Shown: positions 1 to 7,590, counted from the stretch's first letter. The stretch is DNA of 15,196 nt from an uncultured Lachnospiraceae bacterium (GCA_910577675.1 CAJTOR010000026.1:13626-28821), one strand, 5' to 3'. Translations and numbers: made by a program. The notes: generated by a model not told the origin, from the letters alone.

Positions 1-1
1 T

Positions 2-1465
2 AATATCTCAAGTACTTCAATAGGAGCGAATACAGAAATTAGTAAGACAGAAGAAAGTATTTGCAAAAGAGAATTTTCAAGTGCTGTATTACAATATTTT
101 GATATTAAAAAATGTCTTATTGAGTCGTTTTTAAAAATAAGAGATTCTTTGAATAGTAAGTATATTTATATTTATCTTGATGATTATTCAGAAATGGATC
201 AGGAAGCGCAAGAAATTTTTATGGATTGGTTTGTTGCTCCATTAAATAATGTGTCAGATGATTTTGTTAAATTTAAAATTGCAACATATCCAAGTAGGTT
301 TTATTATGGGCGTTTAGATAATCAAAAAATTGATGAAATCAATTTGGATTTTTATAGTGCGCTTTATGCATATAAGAATATCACGAAGATGGAAGAATTA
401 TCAATAGACTATGTAAGGAGATTGCTTTGCAATAGATTTGAGGTGTTTCTTCGCGGTAAGAAAATATCAGATTATTTTGACATGAAGGATGAGGAACTTT
501 TTGAGTTACTGTTCGATATGTCTTTAAATACACCTAGAACAATTGGATATATATTAGGATACTGTTTTGCGACACATGTTACTATAGGGAAAAAAATAAC
601 CAAAGCCGCTTTGAATATGGCTGCCCAGAAATATTTTGAAGATGTTACGGAACAATATTTTGAAAAAAATAAATTTGTTGTACAGTCATTTGATGAAATG
701 TCATCACTGGAAAATTTGAAGTTTCTGATGGGAAAAATTATAAAAAAAGAAGAAGAAAATGATAAACAAGTAAATGAAGTGGAAAAGAGAAATTTGCCGA
801 CGAGCCATTTCATGGTTTCAAGTTCTCTATGTACTTTATTGGATTCATTAGAACTTAATGGATATATTACAACATATAATAAAGTAAATGATAAAGACAA
901 TAATCCATCTACATTATATGCAATGAATTATGGAATGTGTCAAAAAAATAGTTTAAAGTATGGTAGACCAAAGGATACAGAGTTAAGAAAATATTATAGC
1001 GAAAGAAAATTTTTATTTAATGATTTGATAAAAGATCATTTTAACGAAAGTCAAGAGATTAGATGTCCTAATGGTCATATTTTTTCATTTGAGAATTATG
1101 ATGTAATGAAGGCATATGGGATGAGTTGTCCAAAGTGTTCTATGCAGTTGCATCAATATGTGGAATGTAAATTGGAAACGACAAATAAAATTATATTAGA
1201 TGTTATTAGGGATTATGTCGATAAGTCGTTAAAACTGAATGATGGGCTAGAATATGAAATTTTAAATTTTTTGGGGAATAATAAAGAAAGTGATTTTAAA
1301 GCGAGTATGATAGCAGGAGAATTAGATTGTACATATCAGTTAATTGCTAAAAGAACACAGAAATTAATTGATAGGGAGTTGGTTTATGTAAGTAGAAATG
1401 ATGGGCAACGGCGATATTATAAAATATCTCATTATGGATTAATAGAACTTGAAAAAAGAAAATGA
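2..1465 (+). CDS. ORC/CDC6-like AAA+ ATPase with zinc ribbon and C-terminal winged helix, 5'-truncated by the window
   Basis: The frame is open from the first base, so the gene starts left of the window; a TTG at 149 is not a convincing start. The 487 visible residues lack the Walker A region. Near residue 50 is YIYIYLDDYSEM, a hydrophobic strand ending in acidic residues that resembles Walker B. KIATYPSR follows (sensor-1-like), then NTPRTIGYIL (sensor-2-like arginine). A zinc ribbon is formed by C355-P-N-G-H359 and C376-P-K-C379. The last 70 residues look like a winged helix (AGELDCTYQLIAKRTQKLID), probably for DNA binding. Bacterial ORC/CDC6-type ATPases of this layout often sit in mobile or defence-associated DNA. 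The gene is far more AT-rich than its neighbours, which suggests transfer. Its function is unknown: DNA-dependent ATPase, replication-like loader and defence component are all possible. The family call rests on motif order only. Confidence 0.6.
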   Translation, partial: NISSTSIGANTEISKTEESICKREFSSAVLQYFDIKKCLIESFLKIRDSLNSKYIYIYLDDYSEMDQEAQEIFMDWFVAPLNNVSDDFVKFKIATYPSRFYYGRLDNQKIDEINLDFYSALYAYKNITKMEELSIDYVRRLLCNRFEVFLRGKKISDYFDMKDEELFELLFDMSLNTPRTIGYILGYCFATHVTIGKKITKAALNMAAQKYFEDVTEQYFEKNKFVVQSFDEMSSLENLKFLMGKIIKKEEENDKQVNEVEKRNLPTSHFMVSSSLCTLLDSLELNGYITTYNKVNDKDNNPSTLYAMNYGMCQKNSLKYGRPKDTELRKYYSERKFLFNDLIKDHFNESQEIRCPNGHIFSFENYDVMKAYGMSCPKCSMQLHQYVECKLETTNKIILDVIRDYVDKSLKLNDGLEYEILNFLGNNKESDFKASMIAGELDCTYQLIAKRTQKLIDRELVYVSRNDGQRRYYKISHYGLIELEKRK

Positions 1466-1672
1466 GTTTTAAACAAAAATATGTATTTAGGAAATACAAT
1501 AAAAATAAGGTGCTTTCGGTGCAAAAAAAGATTAAGTGAGGTGGAAAATATACTGGTTTAAACTGTATATTAAAGCTTTTTAGTGCCAAGAAATCACGCG
1601 CATCCTCCGGAGGGAATCATGGACATAAGACATGGTATATTGACAGATGAGGGGCAAGATTAAATTTTTTGC
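1466..1672. other. Non-coding junction between AT-rich segment and core-like DNA
   Basis: No gene is convincing here. The first 125 bases continue the AT-rich composition of the ATPase gene. From about 1595 the sequence becomes GC-richer, with a perfect palindrome CCTCCGGAGG at 1604-1613. I see no integrase, tRNA end or clear direct repeat that would prove an attachment site, and no good terminator for the upstream gene. Confidence 0.45.
1619..1663 (+). other. Possible 14-residue mini-ORF or gene-start remnant
   Basis: ATG at 1619 is preceded by a GGAGGG Shine-Dalgarno that is half of the palindrome at 1604-1613. The frame reads MDIRHGILTDEGQD and then stops at TAA. The spacing to the ribosome site is good, but the peptide is too short to recognise. 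It could be the preserved start of a gene lost at the junction, a leader peptide, or chance. Confidence 0.2.
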
Positions 1673-1701
1673 TTGCATTTTTCTGCTTCCTGTGTTATGA
1701 T
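1673..1701 (+). promoter_or_regulatory. Promoter of the leuA T-box transcript
   Basis: The -35 box is TTGCAT (1673-1678) and the -10 box is TATGAT (1696-1701), separated by 17 bp. A TG at 1693-1694 adds an extended -10. The predicted start near 1708 lies just before the T-box stem I, as expected for a leader that controls leuA. Confidence 0.75.
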
Positions 1702-1708
1702 ATCACCA

Positions 1709-1996
1709 ACTTCAAAAGAGTGAAGCAAAAGTGTTGATAAGGAATAGTAGCCGGAAGCAGGAAATCAGAGAGCCGTCGGTTGGTGCGAGATGGTCAGAAG
1801 CGGAAGGGGAACTCGCCTTGGAGCTGCCGACTGAAGACCTTTGGCTGTGTAGGTTTGGACGGATATCCCGCCGTAGAAAGGGGGAGGGCATGTTTGTGCC
1901 TGTGAGGGCACGGGATTTTTCCCGTGAAGCAGAGTGGTACCGCGCGTTATGCGTCTCTGCGGAATGTGTTGGCATTTCGCAGGGGCGCTTTTTTAT
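1709..1996 (+). promoter_or_regulatory. T-box riboswitch, leucine-specific (CTC specifier)
   Basis: Hallmarks appear in order. The AGAGA element is at 1767-1771, the GGTTGGTGCGAG stem I segment at 1778-1789, the specifier loop GAA-CTC-GCC with CTC (Leu) at 1812-1814, and the distal arm CTGCCGACTGAA after it. The T-box core GAGTGGTACCGCG is at 1932-1944, and an intrinsic terminator follows. T-boxes bind a specific tRNA and read through when it is uncharged, so leuA should be expressed when charged tRNA-Leu is scarce. The Leu codon agrees with the downstream gene. Confidence 0.93.
1951..1994 (+). terminator. T-box attenuator terminator
   Basis: The arms GCGTCTCTGCGGAATG (1951-1966) and CATTTCGCAGGGGCGC (1973-1988) pair with few mismatches around a 6-nt loop. 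A run of six T follows (1989-1994). The T-box core just upstream can form the competing antiterminator. Confidence 0.9.
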
Positions 1997-2125
1997 GTGC
2001 GCTGAACGATTGTGTAAATATCTGCAATATTGTGGATTTTGCATGTGAGATTAGACTGCTAAAGGGATATATCCTGCGAATGGGGGAATGGCATCAGTTT
2101 ACTATGCCAGCCGAAAAATGGAGAT

Positions 2126-2130
2126 GGAGG
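2126..2130 (+). promoter_or_regulatory. Ribosome binding site that sets the leuA start
   Basis: GGAGG lies 8 nt before ATG 2139. An in-frame ATG at 2088 would add 17 residues unlike the family and has no site of this quality. Confidence 0.8.
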
Positions 2131-2138
2131 TTTTTAAA

Positions 2139-3815
2139 ATGACAGGAAAACAGATTGGGGAAAAGTATGGAAGATCTTATTTTGTGCCGCAGGAGATGAC
2201 CTGTGACTGGGTAAAAAAGGAGTATGTGGACAAAGCACCCCTCTGGTGCAGTGTCGATCTGCGCGATGGAAACCAGGCGCTGGTGGAGCCGATGAATCTT
2301 GAGGAAAAGCTGGAGTTCTTTCGGATGCTGGTTTTGATTGGCTTTAAGGAAATTGAAGTCGGCTTCCCGGCGGCATCCGATACGGAATATAATTTTATCC
2401 GTGCCCTGATTGAGAGGGATATGATCCCGCAGGATGTAACCATCCAGGTGCTGACGCAGGCGAGGGAACATATTATCCGCAAGACCTTTGAGGCGGTCAA
2501 AGGCGCGCCGCATGTGATTGTGCATCTTTATAATTCAACCTCGAAAATCCAGCGTGAGCAGGTATTCAAAAAGGATCGGGAAGAAATTAAGAAACTGGCT
2601 GTGGACGGGGCAAGGCTTCTTAGCGAACTGGCGGCGCAGGACGGCGGGGATATCCGGTTTGAGTACAGTCCGGAAAGTTTCTCGCAGACCGAGGTGGAAT
2701 ATGCCTCGGAAGTCTGCAATGCAGTGCTTGATGTATGGCAGCCGACAGTGGGACACAAGGCAATTATCAACCTGCCTTCCACGGTGCAGGTGGCGATGCC
2801 GCATATTTTTGCCGGGCAGATTGAGTACATGCACAAACATATGAAATATCGCGATGCGGTCGTGCTTTCCGTGCATCCCCACAATGACCGGGGAACCGGA
2901 ATTTGCGACGCGGAATTTGGGGTGCTGGCAGGAGCTGACCGCGTGGAGGGAACTTTGTTTGGAAACGGGGAACGCACCGGCAATGTTGACGTGGTAACAC
3001 TTGCGATGAACTTGGTCTGCCATGGGGTGAATCCCGAACTTGATTTTTCGGATCTGCCTGCCATCCGGGAAAAATATGAGCGCCTTACCGGCATGCAGGT
3101 GCAGGAGCGAACCCCTTATGCGGGGGCGCTGGTATTCACCGCATTTTCCGGCTCCCACCAGGATGCAATCTCAAAGGGTATGGCGTGGCGGGAGGAGCAT
3201 CCCGGGGAATGGGCGGTTCCTTATCTTCCGCTTGATCCTAAGGATGTCGGGCGCGAGTACGAGTCGGATGTAATCCGCATTAACAGCCAGAGCGGCAAGG
3301 GTGGGATCGCGTTTATTTTAAAACAGAATTTCGGTATTTCGCTGCCGGATAAAATGAAGGATGAAGTGCGTATTCTTGTAAAAGCTGCGTCGGATAAGGG
3401 GCATAAAGAGCTTGCAGCGGAGGAGATTTACCAGATTTTTACAGATACCTATATCTCCCCCCGCCCGGTGTTTGATATTCCGGAATGCCATTTTAAGCAG
3501 ACGGGCGGGATCACGGCGGAAGTTACCATCTCCTGCGGGGGAGAGGGGCAGGTAATCACGGCATCCGGCAACGGTCGGCTTGATGCGGTAAGTAACGCAC
3601 TCAAGGGACATTTCGGGTTGGAATACCGGCTGACTGAATATGAGGAGCGCGCGGTTTCCTCGGGTTCTTCCTCAAAAGCTGCCGCTTTTGTGGGGATTGT
3701 ATGTGGCAGTGAAACTTACTGGGGTGTGGGTATTGACGAGGATATTATTAAGAGTTCGGTGGCGGCTCTTGTGGTGGCGGCGAACAAAGCAGCGGCAAAA
3801 AAGAACGGGGAATAA
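2139..3815 (+). CDS. leuA: 2-isopropylmalate synthase, long yeast/actinobacterial-type
   Basis: This cytoplasmic enzyme condenses acetyl-CoA with 2-oxoisovalerate, the first committed step of leucine synthesis. The 558 residues fit the long LeuA class rather than the roughly 510-residue E. coli type. The TIM barrel shows the N-terminal WCSVDLRDGNQALVEPM signature (D40, D43), the metal-binding H246-P-H248-N-D pair and G275-NGERTGNVD. Residues from about 430 on form the regulatory LeuA dimer domain that usually gives leucine feedback inhibition. The gene stands alone: no leuB, leuC or leuD follows, and map converges on it. Transcription is governed by the leucine T-box upstream. About 140 nt separate the attenuator from the start codon; this stretch holds a palindrome GGATATATCC (2065-2074) and a 6-bp hairpin TGGCAT/ATGCCA (2089-2109). 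The identification is secure. Confidence 0.96.
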   Translation: MTGKQIGEKYGRSYFVPQEMTCDWVKKEYVDKAPLWCSVDLRDGNQALVEPMNLEEKLEFFRMLVLIGFKEIEVGFPAASDTEYNFIRALIERDMIPQDVTIQVLTQAREHIIRKTFEAVKGAPHVIVHLYNSTSKIQREQVFKKDREEIKKLAVDGARLLSELAAQDGGDIRFEYSPESFSQTEVEYASEVCNAVLDVWQPTVGHKAIINLPSTVQVAMPHIFAGQIEYMHKHMKYRDAVVLSVHPHNDRGTGICDAEFGVLAGADRVEGTLFGNGERTGNVDVVTLAMNLVCHGVNPELDFSDLPAIREKYERLTGMQVQERTPYAGALVFTAFSGSHQDAISKGMAWREEHPGEWAVPYLPLDPKDVGREYESDVIRINSQSGKGGIAFILKQNFGISLPDKMKDEVRILVKAASDKGHKELAAEEIYQIFTDTYISPRPVFDIPECHFKQTGGITAEVTISCGGEGQVITASGNGRLDAVSNALKGHFGLEYRLTEYEERAVSSGSSSKAAAFVGIVCGSETYWGVGIDEDIIKSSVAALVVAANKAAAKKNGE

Positions 3816-3859
3816 TCAGATAGAAAGAAAACGGAATGGTATATATGCTTTGATAAATA

Positions 3860-3890
3860 AAAGAAGGGGTAATTTCTGTACCCCTTCTTT
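3860..3890. terminator. Bidirectional terminator between leuA and map
   Basis: A perfect 12-bp stem AAAGAAGGGGTA/TACCCCTTCTTT encloses a 7-nt loop between two convergent genes. The T-rich side is better for minus-strand transcripts from map, but the stem can serve both directions. Confidence 0.85.
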
Positions 3891-3898
3891 ACAATTAA

Positions 3899-4771
3899 TC
3901 AATATGCGATAATCTCATATCCCTTTTCCGTAACCAACACCTGTATTTCCCACTGCGCGGAAGGTTTACCGTCCGCTGTGCGCACAGTCCAGCCATCTTT
4001 TTTATCGACATGGATATGGCAGGTTCCCATATTTATCATCGGCTCAATTGTAAACATCAGACCGGGTGCCATAACCATCCCCGTGCCTCGTTTGGAAACA
4101 AAACTGACCCATGGCTCTTCGTGGAAATCAAGCCCGATCCCATGTCCGCCGATTTCGCGAACCACGGAATAACCGTTTAATTTTGCAAATTCATTGATTG
4201 CCTGTCCCACGTCGCCAAGTAATCCCCAGGGTTTTACCTGGGATAGTCCGACCTGGAGGCTCTGCTCCGTAACTTTAACCAGACGTTTTTTTTCCAGTGA
4301 TACATCCCCAATGCAAAACATTCTGGAGGAGTCGGAGTAATACCCGTCTAAAATAGTGGAACAATCGACATTTACTATATCGCCGTCCTTTAGCACGGTA
4401 TCCGGGGAGGGAATTCCGTGGCAGACAGTTTCGTTAATGGAGGTGCAGACGCTTTTTGGGTAGCCTTCAAAGTTCAGGGTAGCAGGAATGGCATGGTATT
4501 TTGTTGTTTGTTCGTAGACCCATTGATCGATCTCCTCGGTGGTAATTCCCGCTCGGATATGTTCTGCAACATAGTTAAGTACCTCGATATTAATTTTTGC
4601 ACTCCTGCGGATTGCGTCCACCTGCGCCGGGGTTTTAATCAGTTTGTGGGGTGGTATGACCGCTCCAGGTCTGCGCATTAAATTCAGTTTATTATCGAAA
4701 GCCTCATGGCAGCTTTTATATTTGATACCGCTGCCGCACCAGCAGGCATCATTTCGCCCAATTTTATGCAT
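3899..4771 (-). CDS. map: Type I methionine aminopeptidase with N-terminal SEC-C zinc motif
   Basis: The enzyme removes the initiator methionine from nascent proteins whose second residue is small. The 290-residue protein begins with a SEC-C motif (C10-W-C12 and C21-H22), a zinc motif shared with SecA that may aid ribosome or partner contact. All catalytic positions of the family are present: H118 (CHGIPS), D136, D147, H210 (GGHGIG), E243 (TIEP) and E275. Their spacing matches E. coli MetAP. An open frame extends 31 residues upstream, but AAGGAGG (4778-4784) sits 6 nt before the ATG at 4771 and decides the start. The gene has its own promoter and converges on leuA. Clostridia often carry a second map near the ribosomal protein genes, so this may be a paralogue. 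Confidence 0.95.
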   Translation of the reverse strand: MHKIGRNDACWCGSGIKYKSCHEAFDNKLNLMRRPGAVIPPHKLIKTPAQVDAIRRSAKINIEVLNYVAEHIRAGITTEEIDQWVYEQTTKYHAIPATLNFEGYPKSVCTSINETVCHGIPSPDTVLKDGDIVNVDCSTILDGYYSDSSRMFCIGDVSLEKKRLVKVTEQSLQVGLSQVKPWGLLGDVGQAINEFAKLNGYSVVREIGGHGIGLDFHEEPWVSFVSKRGTGMVMAPGLMFTIEPMINMGTCHIHVDKKDGWTVRTADGKPSAQWEIQVLVTEKGYEIIAY

Positions 4772-4810
4772 TGTCAACCTCCTTGTAAGTTTCGGGTAAA
4801 ATCCGTATCT

Positions 4811-4839
4811 ACTATAGCACTTTTTATAAGGGAAGACAA
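4811..4839 (-). promoter_or_regulatory. Promoter of map
   Basis: On the minus strand the -35 box is TTGTCT (4834-4839) and the -10 box is TATAGT (4811-4816), with a 17-bp spacer and an extended -10 TG. The untranslated leader would be about 33 nt. Confidence 0.7.
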
Positions 4840-4876
4840 GGAGAAAGTTGTACGGCAAAAACAATGCAAAATTATT

Positions 4877-5647
4877 TCAAAAAACAAATTTTACCAGGAT
4901 CATCGCAATGCCAAGCACCGTCAGCACAATGCCTGTCACGCGGTTCTGCGTTTTTGGTGTGGCGCTGTTGGCAAACAGGGCGGAGCCGCGCGCACCAATT
5001 AAAGTGGCGAGGATACACACGATAAGCGCAGGAAAATCCGGTTTCCCGCCTATGGCAAAATGTGAAATTGCTCCGGTAAGAGCCGTGAAAGTCATAATAA
5101 AAACGCTTGTGCCAACCGCCATTTTCAGCTCGTAGCCCAGTACACCGGTCAGGACAAAAAGCAGCATCATACCGCCGCCAGCCCCGATAAAACCGCAGAT
5201 AAAGCCGATCAGGATACCGCAGAGGATGGACTCCGCAATTTTGCGCTGCCGCGATTTATCCGCCTGTGCCTGGCCAGTCTGCATCACAGGTTTAAAAATA
5301 AAGCGGATTCCAAGGAAGGTGGTCATAAATACGGAAAAACCGCCCATTGTGCTATTTGGGACATAGGAGGCGATACGGCTGCCCACCAGGGTGAAAATAA
5401 GCACACTCAAAAGCATGACAAGCCCATTTTTGATATCGAGATGCTTGTTTTTGCCATAGGTATAGGCGCTGACACCGGAGGCAAGAACATCCGAGGCAAG
5501 CGCAATACCCACCGCCTCATAAGCGTCAAAACCGAGAAAAGTGATAAGCATCGGCGAGATTATGGCAGCGGCGGACAGACCTGCAAGTCCTGTGCCAATC
5601 CCCGCTCCAAGCCCGCTGATTATGTAGACGATTATTTTTGCAAGCAT
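4877..5647 (-). CDS. TSUP (TauE/SafE family) membrane permease
   Basis: This 256-residue integral membrane protein has the internal duplication typical of the TSUP family. The N-terminal half opens with a Gly-rich first helix (GLGAGIGTGLAGLSAAAI), and the second half repeats the pattern (GFICGFIGAGGGMMLLFV). About seven to eight hydrophobic segments are visible. Family members export or import sulfite, sulfonates or other organic anions at the cytoplasmic membrane. The substrate cannot be read from the sequence, and no sulfur-metabolism gene lies nearby. A ribosome site AAGAGG (5655-5660) lies 7 nt before the start. The gene is probably monocistronic, because map downstream has its own promoter 40-70 bp away. 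Confidence 0.85.
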   Translation of the reverse strand: MLAKIIVYIISGLGAGIGTGLAGLSAAAIISPMLITFLGFDAYEAVGIALASDVLASGVSAYTYGKNKHLDIKNGLVMLLSVLIFTLVGSRIASYVPNSTMGGFSVFMTTFLGIRFIFKPVMQTGQAQADKSRQRKIAESILCGILIGFICGFIGAGGGMMLLFVLTGVLGYELKMAVGTSVFIMTFTALTGAISHFAIGGKPDFPALIVCILATLIGARGSALFANSATPKTQNRVTGIVLTVLGIAMILVKFVF

Positions 5648-5701
5648 AAGGATTCCTCTTTTCTATAAGTATTCACGAAAATAAAAAGTTTTGCGGGATA
5701 C

Positions 5702-5709
5702 AGTATAGC
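5702..5709 (-). promoter_or_regulatory. Extended -10 promoter of the TSUP permease gene
   Basis: On the minus strand TG-C-TATACT gives an extended -10, with the -10 box at 5702-5707. The hexamer 17 bp upstream, TTTTAT (5725-5730), is a poor -35. The same TGCTATA pattern is found in the map promoter. Confidence 0.5.
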
Positions 5710-5753
5710 ACAGCAAAGGGCAGGATAAAAGAAAAAAAGCATTAAAAAACGGG

Positions 5754-5789
5754 AAAAAAAGAACGCCATCAAAAAATATGAGGGCGTTC
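5754..5789 (-). terminator. Terminator downstream of the esterase gene
   Basis: On the minus strand GAACGCCCTCA pairs with TGATGGCGTTC (one mismatch) and is followed by seven T (plus-strand A run 5754-5760). It lies about 75 nt after the esterase stop codon. Confidence 0.85.
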
Positions 5790-5864
5790 CCTAAAAAGAG
5801 GAGATACAAAAATCTCTGCGGTTAAGCAGATGGGGGATAACTTTCAAATGGATGGATAAGTATA

Positions 5865-7019
5865 TTACTGGAAAACAATCTTGGCAAAATTGTAGAAGCC
5901 AAGATTCCAGATATTGAAATCATGAACGCCCGGCAATTCCTGCCAGTAAAAATTGGAATCATCAAGTTTGTCGGTAAGATCTGTCAGACCACGGACTGCA
6001 CCGCGGGCGCTCTGGTAGGCAACACCGTCCTCCGTGCCGCACATCGCATAAAAATAATCAATGTTTTCCTCCGGAAATGCAGCCAGTTTCAGGGCAATAT
6101 CGCTGGAAGGGTAACTTGTCGGCGCGGAAGAAAATGCCCCAAACCAACTGAACAGATCAAGACATTCGCACATGCCGATATTGATGGTCTGCATACCGCC
6201 CATGGAAAGGCCTGCCATCGCGCGGTGTGAACGGGAAGCGGAAAGGTCGTAGGAAGCAGTTGTTTCGCCAGTGTTCCCGCCATCCGCAGTGTCCGTCTGC
6301 GTGTTTTCTGTATCGGCGGTCACTCTCTCACAGTCCGCGTAGGTTGCATAGTGTGTGTCAATATAAGGGATCAGGTCGTTGCGCAGTTCCTGCCCAAAGC
6401 AGTAGAACGAATTGAAATCCGCGTTTGTATTGGCGAAATCGGAGCTGGAACGCCCGTTTGGTGTCACGATAATAAATGGTTTTGCCTCGCCATTAAAAAC
6501 CAGGTTATCCATAATTTTTTTAATACGGGAACTGTCATCGGTCATTCCCCATTCGCGCTCGCTGCCGCCAATACCATGCATCAGGTAGAGTACATCGTAC
6601 TGCTTTGTTGTATCGTAGCCGTCCGGGAGATAGACATAAGCATATTTTGTAATTTCCGCCCCATCCCCAAAATAATCCTTGGTCTGGTAGGAAATATGTT
6701 CTATTGTACCCACATGGTCAGTGCGTTTTAAAAGAGCAGTATAATCAATCTCATCAGAAAACATGGAATCTTCCTCCTGTGATGGTGTGCTGGTCGGGGC
6801 GACCGTAGGAGTTGGTGTGCTGGTGGCAGTAGGTTTTGCGGTTGCCTCCGGAGTCGCTGTCAAAGGGTCAGTGGTTGGTTCCACGGTATTTGTATTGCCA
6901 TCCGGGGACTGGCTCGGTGGTACCGGTGTGACGGATGTATCCGCAGCTTTGCTGTTGCCGCAACAGTTAAGACATGATGCAAGCAGGAAAGCAGCGGTCA
7001 ATAATAGTTTCTTTCTCAT
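5865..7019 (-). CDS. Secreted lipoprotein esterase of the Esterase D / feruloyl-acetylxylan esterase type
   Basis: This 384-residue alpha/beta hydrolase is probably anchored outside the membrane. It has a short signal peptide with the lipobox L13-A14-S15-C16, then a Pro/Thr-rich linker (about 28-80) and the catalytic domain. The domain shows the oxyanion segment LMHGIGGSEREW (H149-G150), the nucleophile elbow G270-L-S272-M-G274, an acidic candidate near E330-D331 and the late histidine H366 (GVHDFNIW). Relatives with this layout remove feruloyl or acetyl groups from plant xylan. The exact substrate is inference, because no glycoside hydrolase is adjacent. A low-complexity Thr/Asp/Gly insertion (about 233-258) sits just before the nucleophile strand. 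Translation starts at the second candidate ATG, with AAGGGG (7026-7031) as ribosome site. An upstream in-frame ATG would bury the signal peptide. Confidence 0.85.
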   Translation of the reverse strand: MRKKLLLTAAFLLASCLNCCGNSKAADTSVTPVPPSQSPDGNTNTVEPTTDPLTATPEATAKPTATSTPTPTVAPTSTPSQEEDSMFSDEIDYTALLKRTDHVGTIEHISYQTKDYFGDGAEITKYAYVYLPDGYDTTKQYDVLYLMHGIGGSEREWGMTDDSSRIKKIMDNLVFNGEAKPFIIVTPNGRSSSDFANTNADFNSFYCFGQELRNDLIPYIDTHYATYADCERVTADTENTQTDTADGGNTGETTASYDLSASRSHRAMAGLSMGGMQTINIGMCECLDLFSWFGAFSSAPTSYPSSDIALKLAAFPEENIDYFYAMCGTEDGVAYQSARGAVRGLTDLTDKLDDSNFYWQELPGVHDFNIWNLGFYNFAKIVFQ

Positions 7020-7050
7020 AATCTTCCCCTTTATAATTTTATTTATTATC

Positions 7051-7079
7051 ATCATAGTATAAAGAGGGAAAAAGTACAA
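7051..7079 (-). promoter_or_regulatory. Promoter of the esterase gene
   Basis: On the minus strand the -35 box TTGTAC (7074-7079) and the -10 box TATGAT (7051-7056) are separated by 17 bp. The leader would be about 25 nt. The -10 lies 32 bp before the chosen start, so the longer ORF beginning at 7079 cannot be the translated form. Confidence 0.75.
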
Positions 7080-7164
7080 TGAAGTTTTCTGTGATTGGAA
7101 TGATATATTCTACTAATTTGCATAAGTCCACGGCGGGGCTGTCATCGCGGTGTTCTGTAAATAT

Positions 7165-7587
7165 TCACTGGTAATAATTAAAAATACTCTCATAAATCTT
7201 TCTGGTCTGTTCCTCATCGCTCCATGAAAGAGGGTCATCCGCGTAGGATAGGGTGTAAAATGGCTCCTCATCCTGAAGGATTGGCGGCAAGTTTTCCCAC
7301 AGACTATACATCGCTTCGGAAAACTTTTTAATGTCGAAACATTGTTTATAATATACTTTTATTTTCGCCATTAAAATTTTTCCGAAACATTCATGATTAT
7401 AACTTCCATAATCAATATGCGTCCTTATATAACGGATGGCGTTAATGATATCCGTTTCCCCTTCCAGGTTTAACAGGTCTTCGTTCTCCGGATTGGCAAG
7501 AAATAATGTGTCAAGTTTTTCTGAATATTCATTTTCTGACACGATTCCATAAAGTGATAAGAACGCATATGCCAATAACTCTTCCAT
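7165..7587 (-). CDS. Small acidic protein of unknown function, downstream of tyrS
   Basis: I do not recognise this 140-residue protein. It is rich in Glu, Asp, Tyr and Leu, looks mostly helical, and has no signal peptide, membrane segment or cysteine motif. Its start lies 3 nt after the tyrS stop, so it is probably co-transcribed and translationally coupled with tyrS. The ribosome site is weak (GGAA within the last tyrS codons), which fits coupling. It is more AT-rich than tyrS, suggesting a later addition. Small acidic helical proteins of this sort include immunity proteins and SMI1/KNR4-like families, but nothing here proves either. The reading frame itself is well supported by position and length. 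Confidence 0.7.
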   Translation of the reverse strand: MEELLAYAFLSLYGIVSENEYSEKLDTLFLANPENEDLLNLEGETDIINAIRYIRTHIDYGSYNHECFGKILMAKIKVYYKQCFDIKKFSEAMYSLWENLPPILQDEEPFYTLSYADDPLSWSDEEQTRKIYESIFNYYQ

Positions 7588-7590
7588 TAT

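Noticed and set aside
149..1465. Complete gene starting at TTG 149
   Set aside because: The same frame is open to the window edge, no ribosome site precedes the TTG, and the protein would lack the first part of its ATPase domain.
1640..1668. TTGACA at 1640 as the leuA -35 box
   Set aside because: The hexamer 17 bp later is AATTTT, a poor -10. The pair at 1673-1701 is much better.
1712..2142. Open frames of about 70-110 codons on both strands before leuA
   Set aside because: They overlap the T-box and its terminator, whose RNA motifs explain the sequence, and the products look random.
2094..3611. Antisense and out-of-frame ORFs inside leuA
   Set aside because: They are by-products of GC-rich coding sequence, with arbitrary residues and no ribosome sites.
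4772..4864. 31-residue N-terminal extension of map
   Set aside because: It includes the promoter -10 and the ribosome site, and the SEC-C start at 4771 is well supported.
7020..7079. 20-residue N-terminal extension of the esterase
   Set aside because: It spans the predicted promoter and would place the lipoprotein signal peptide internally.
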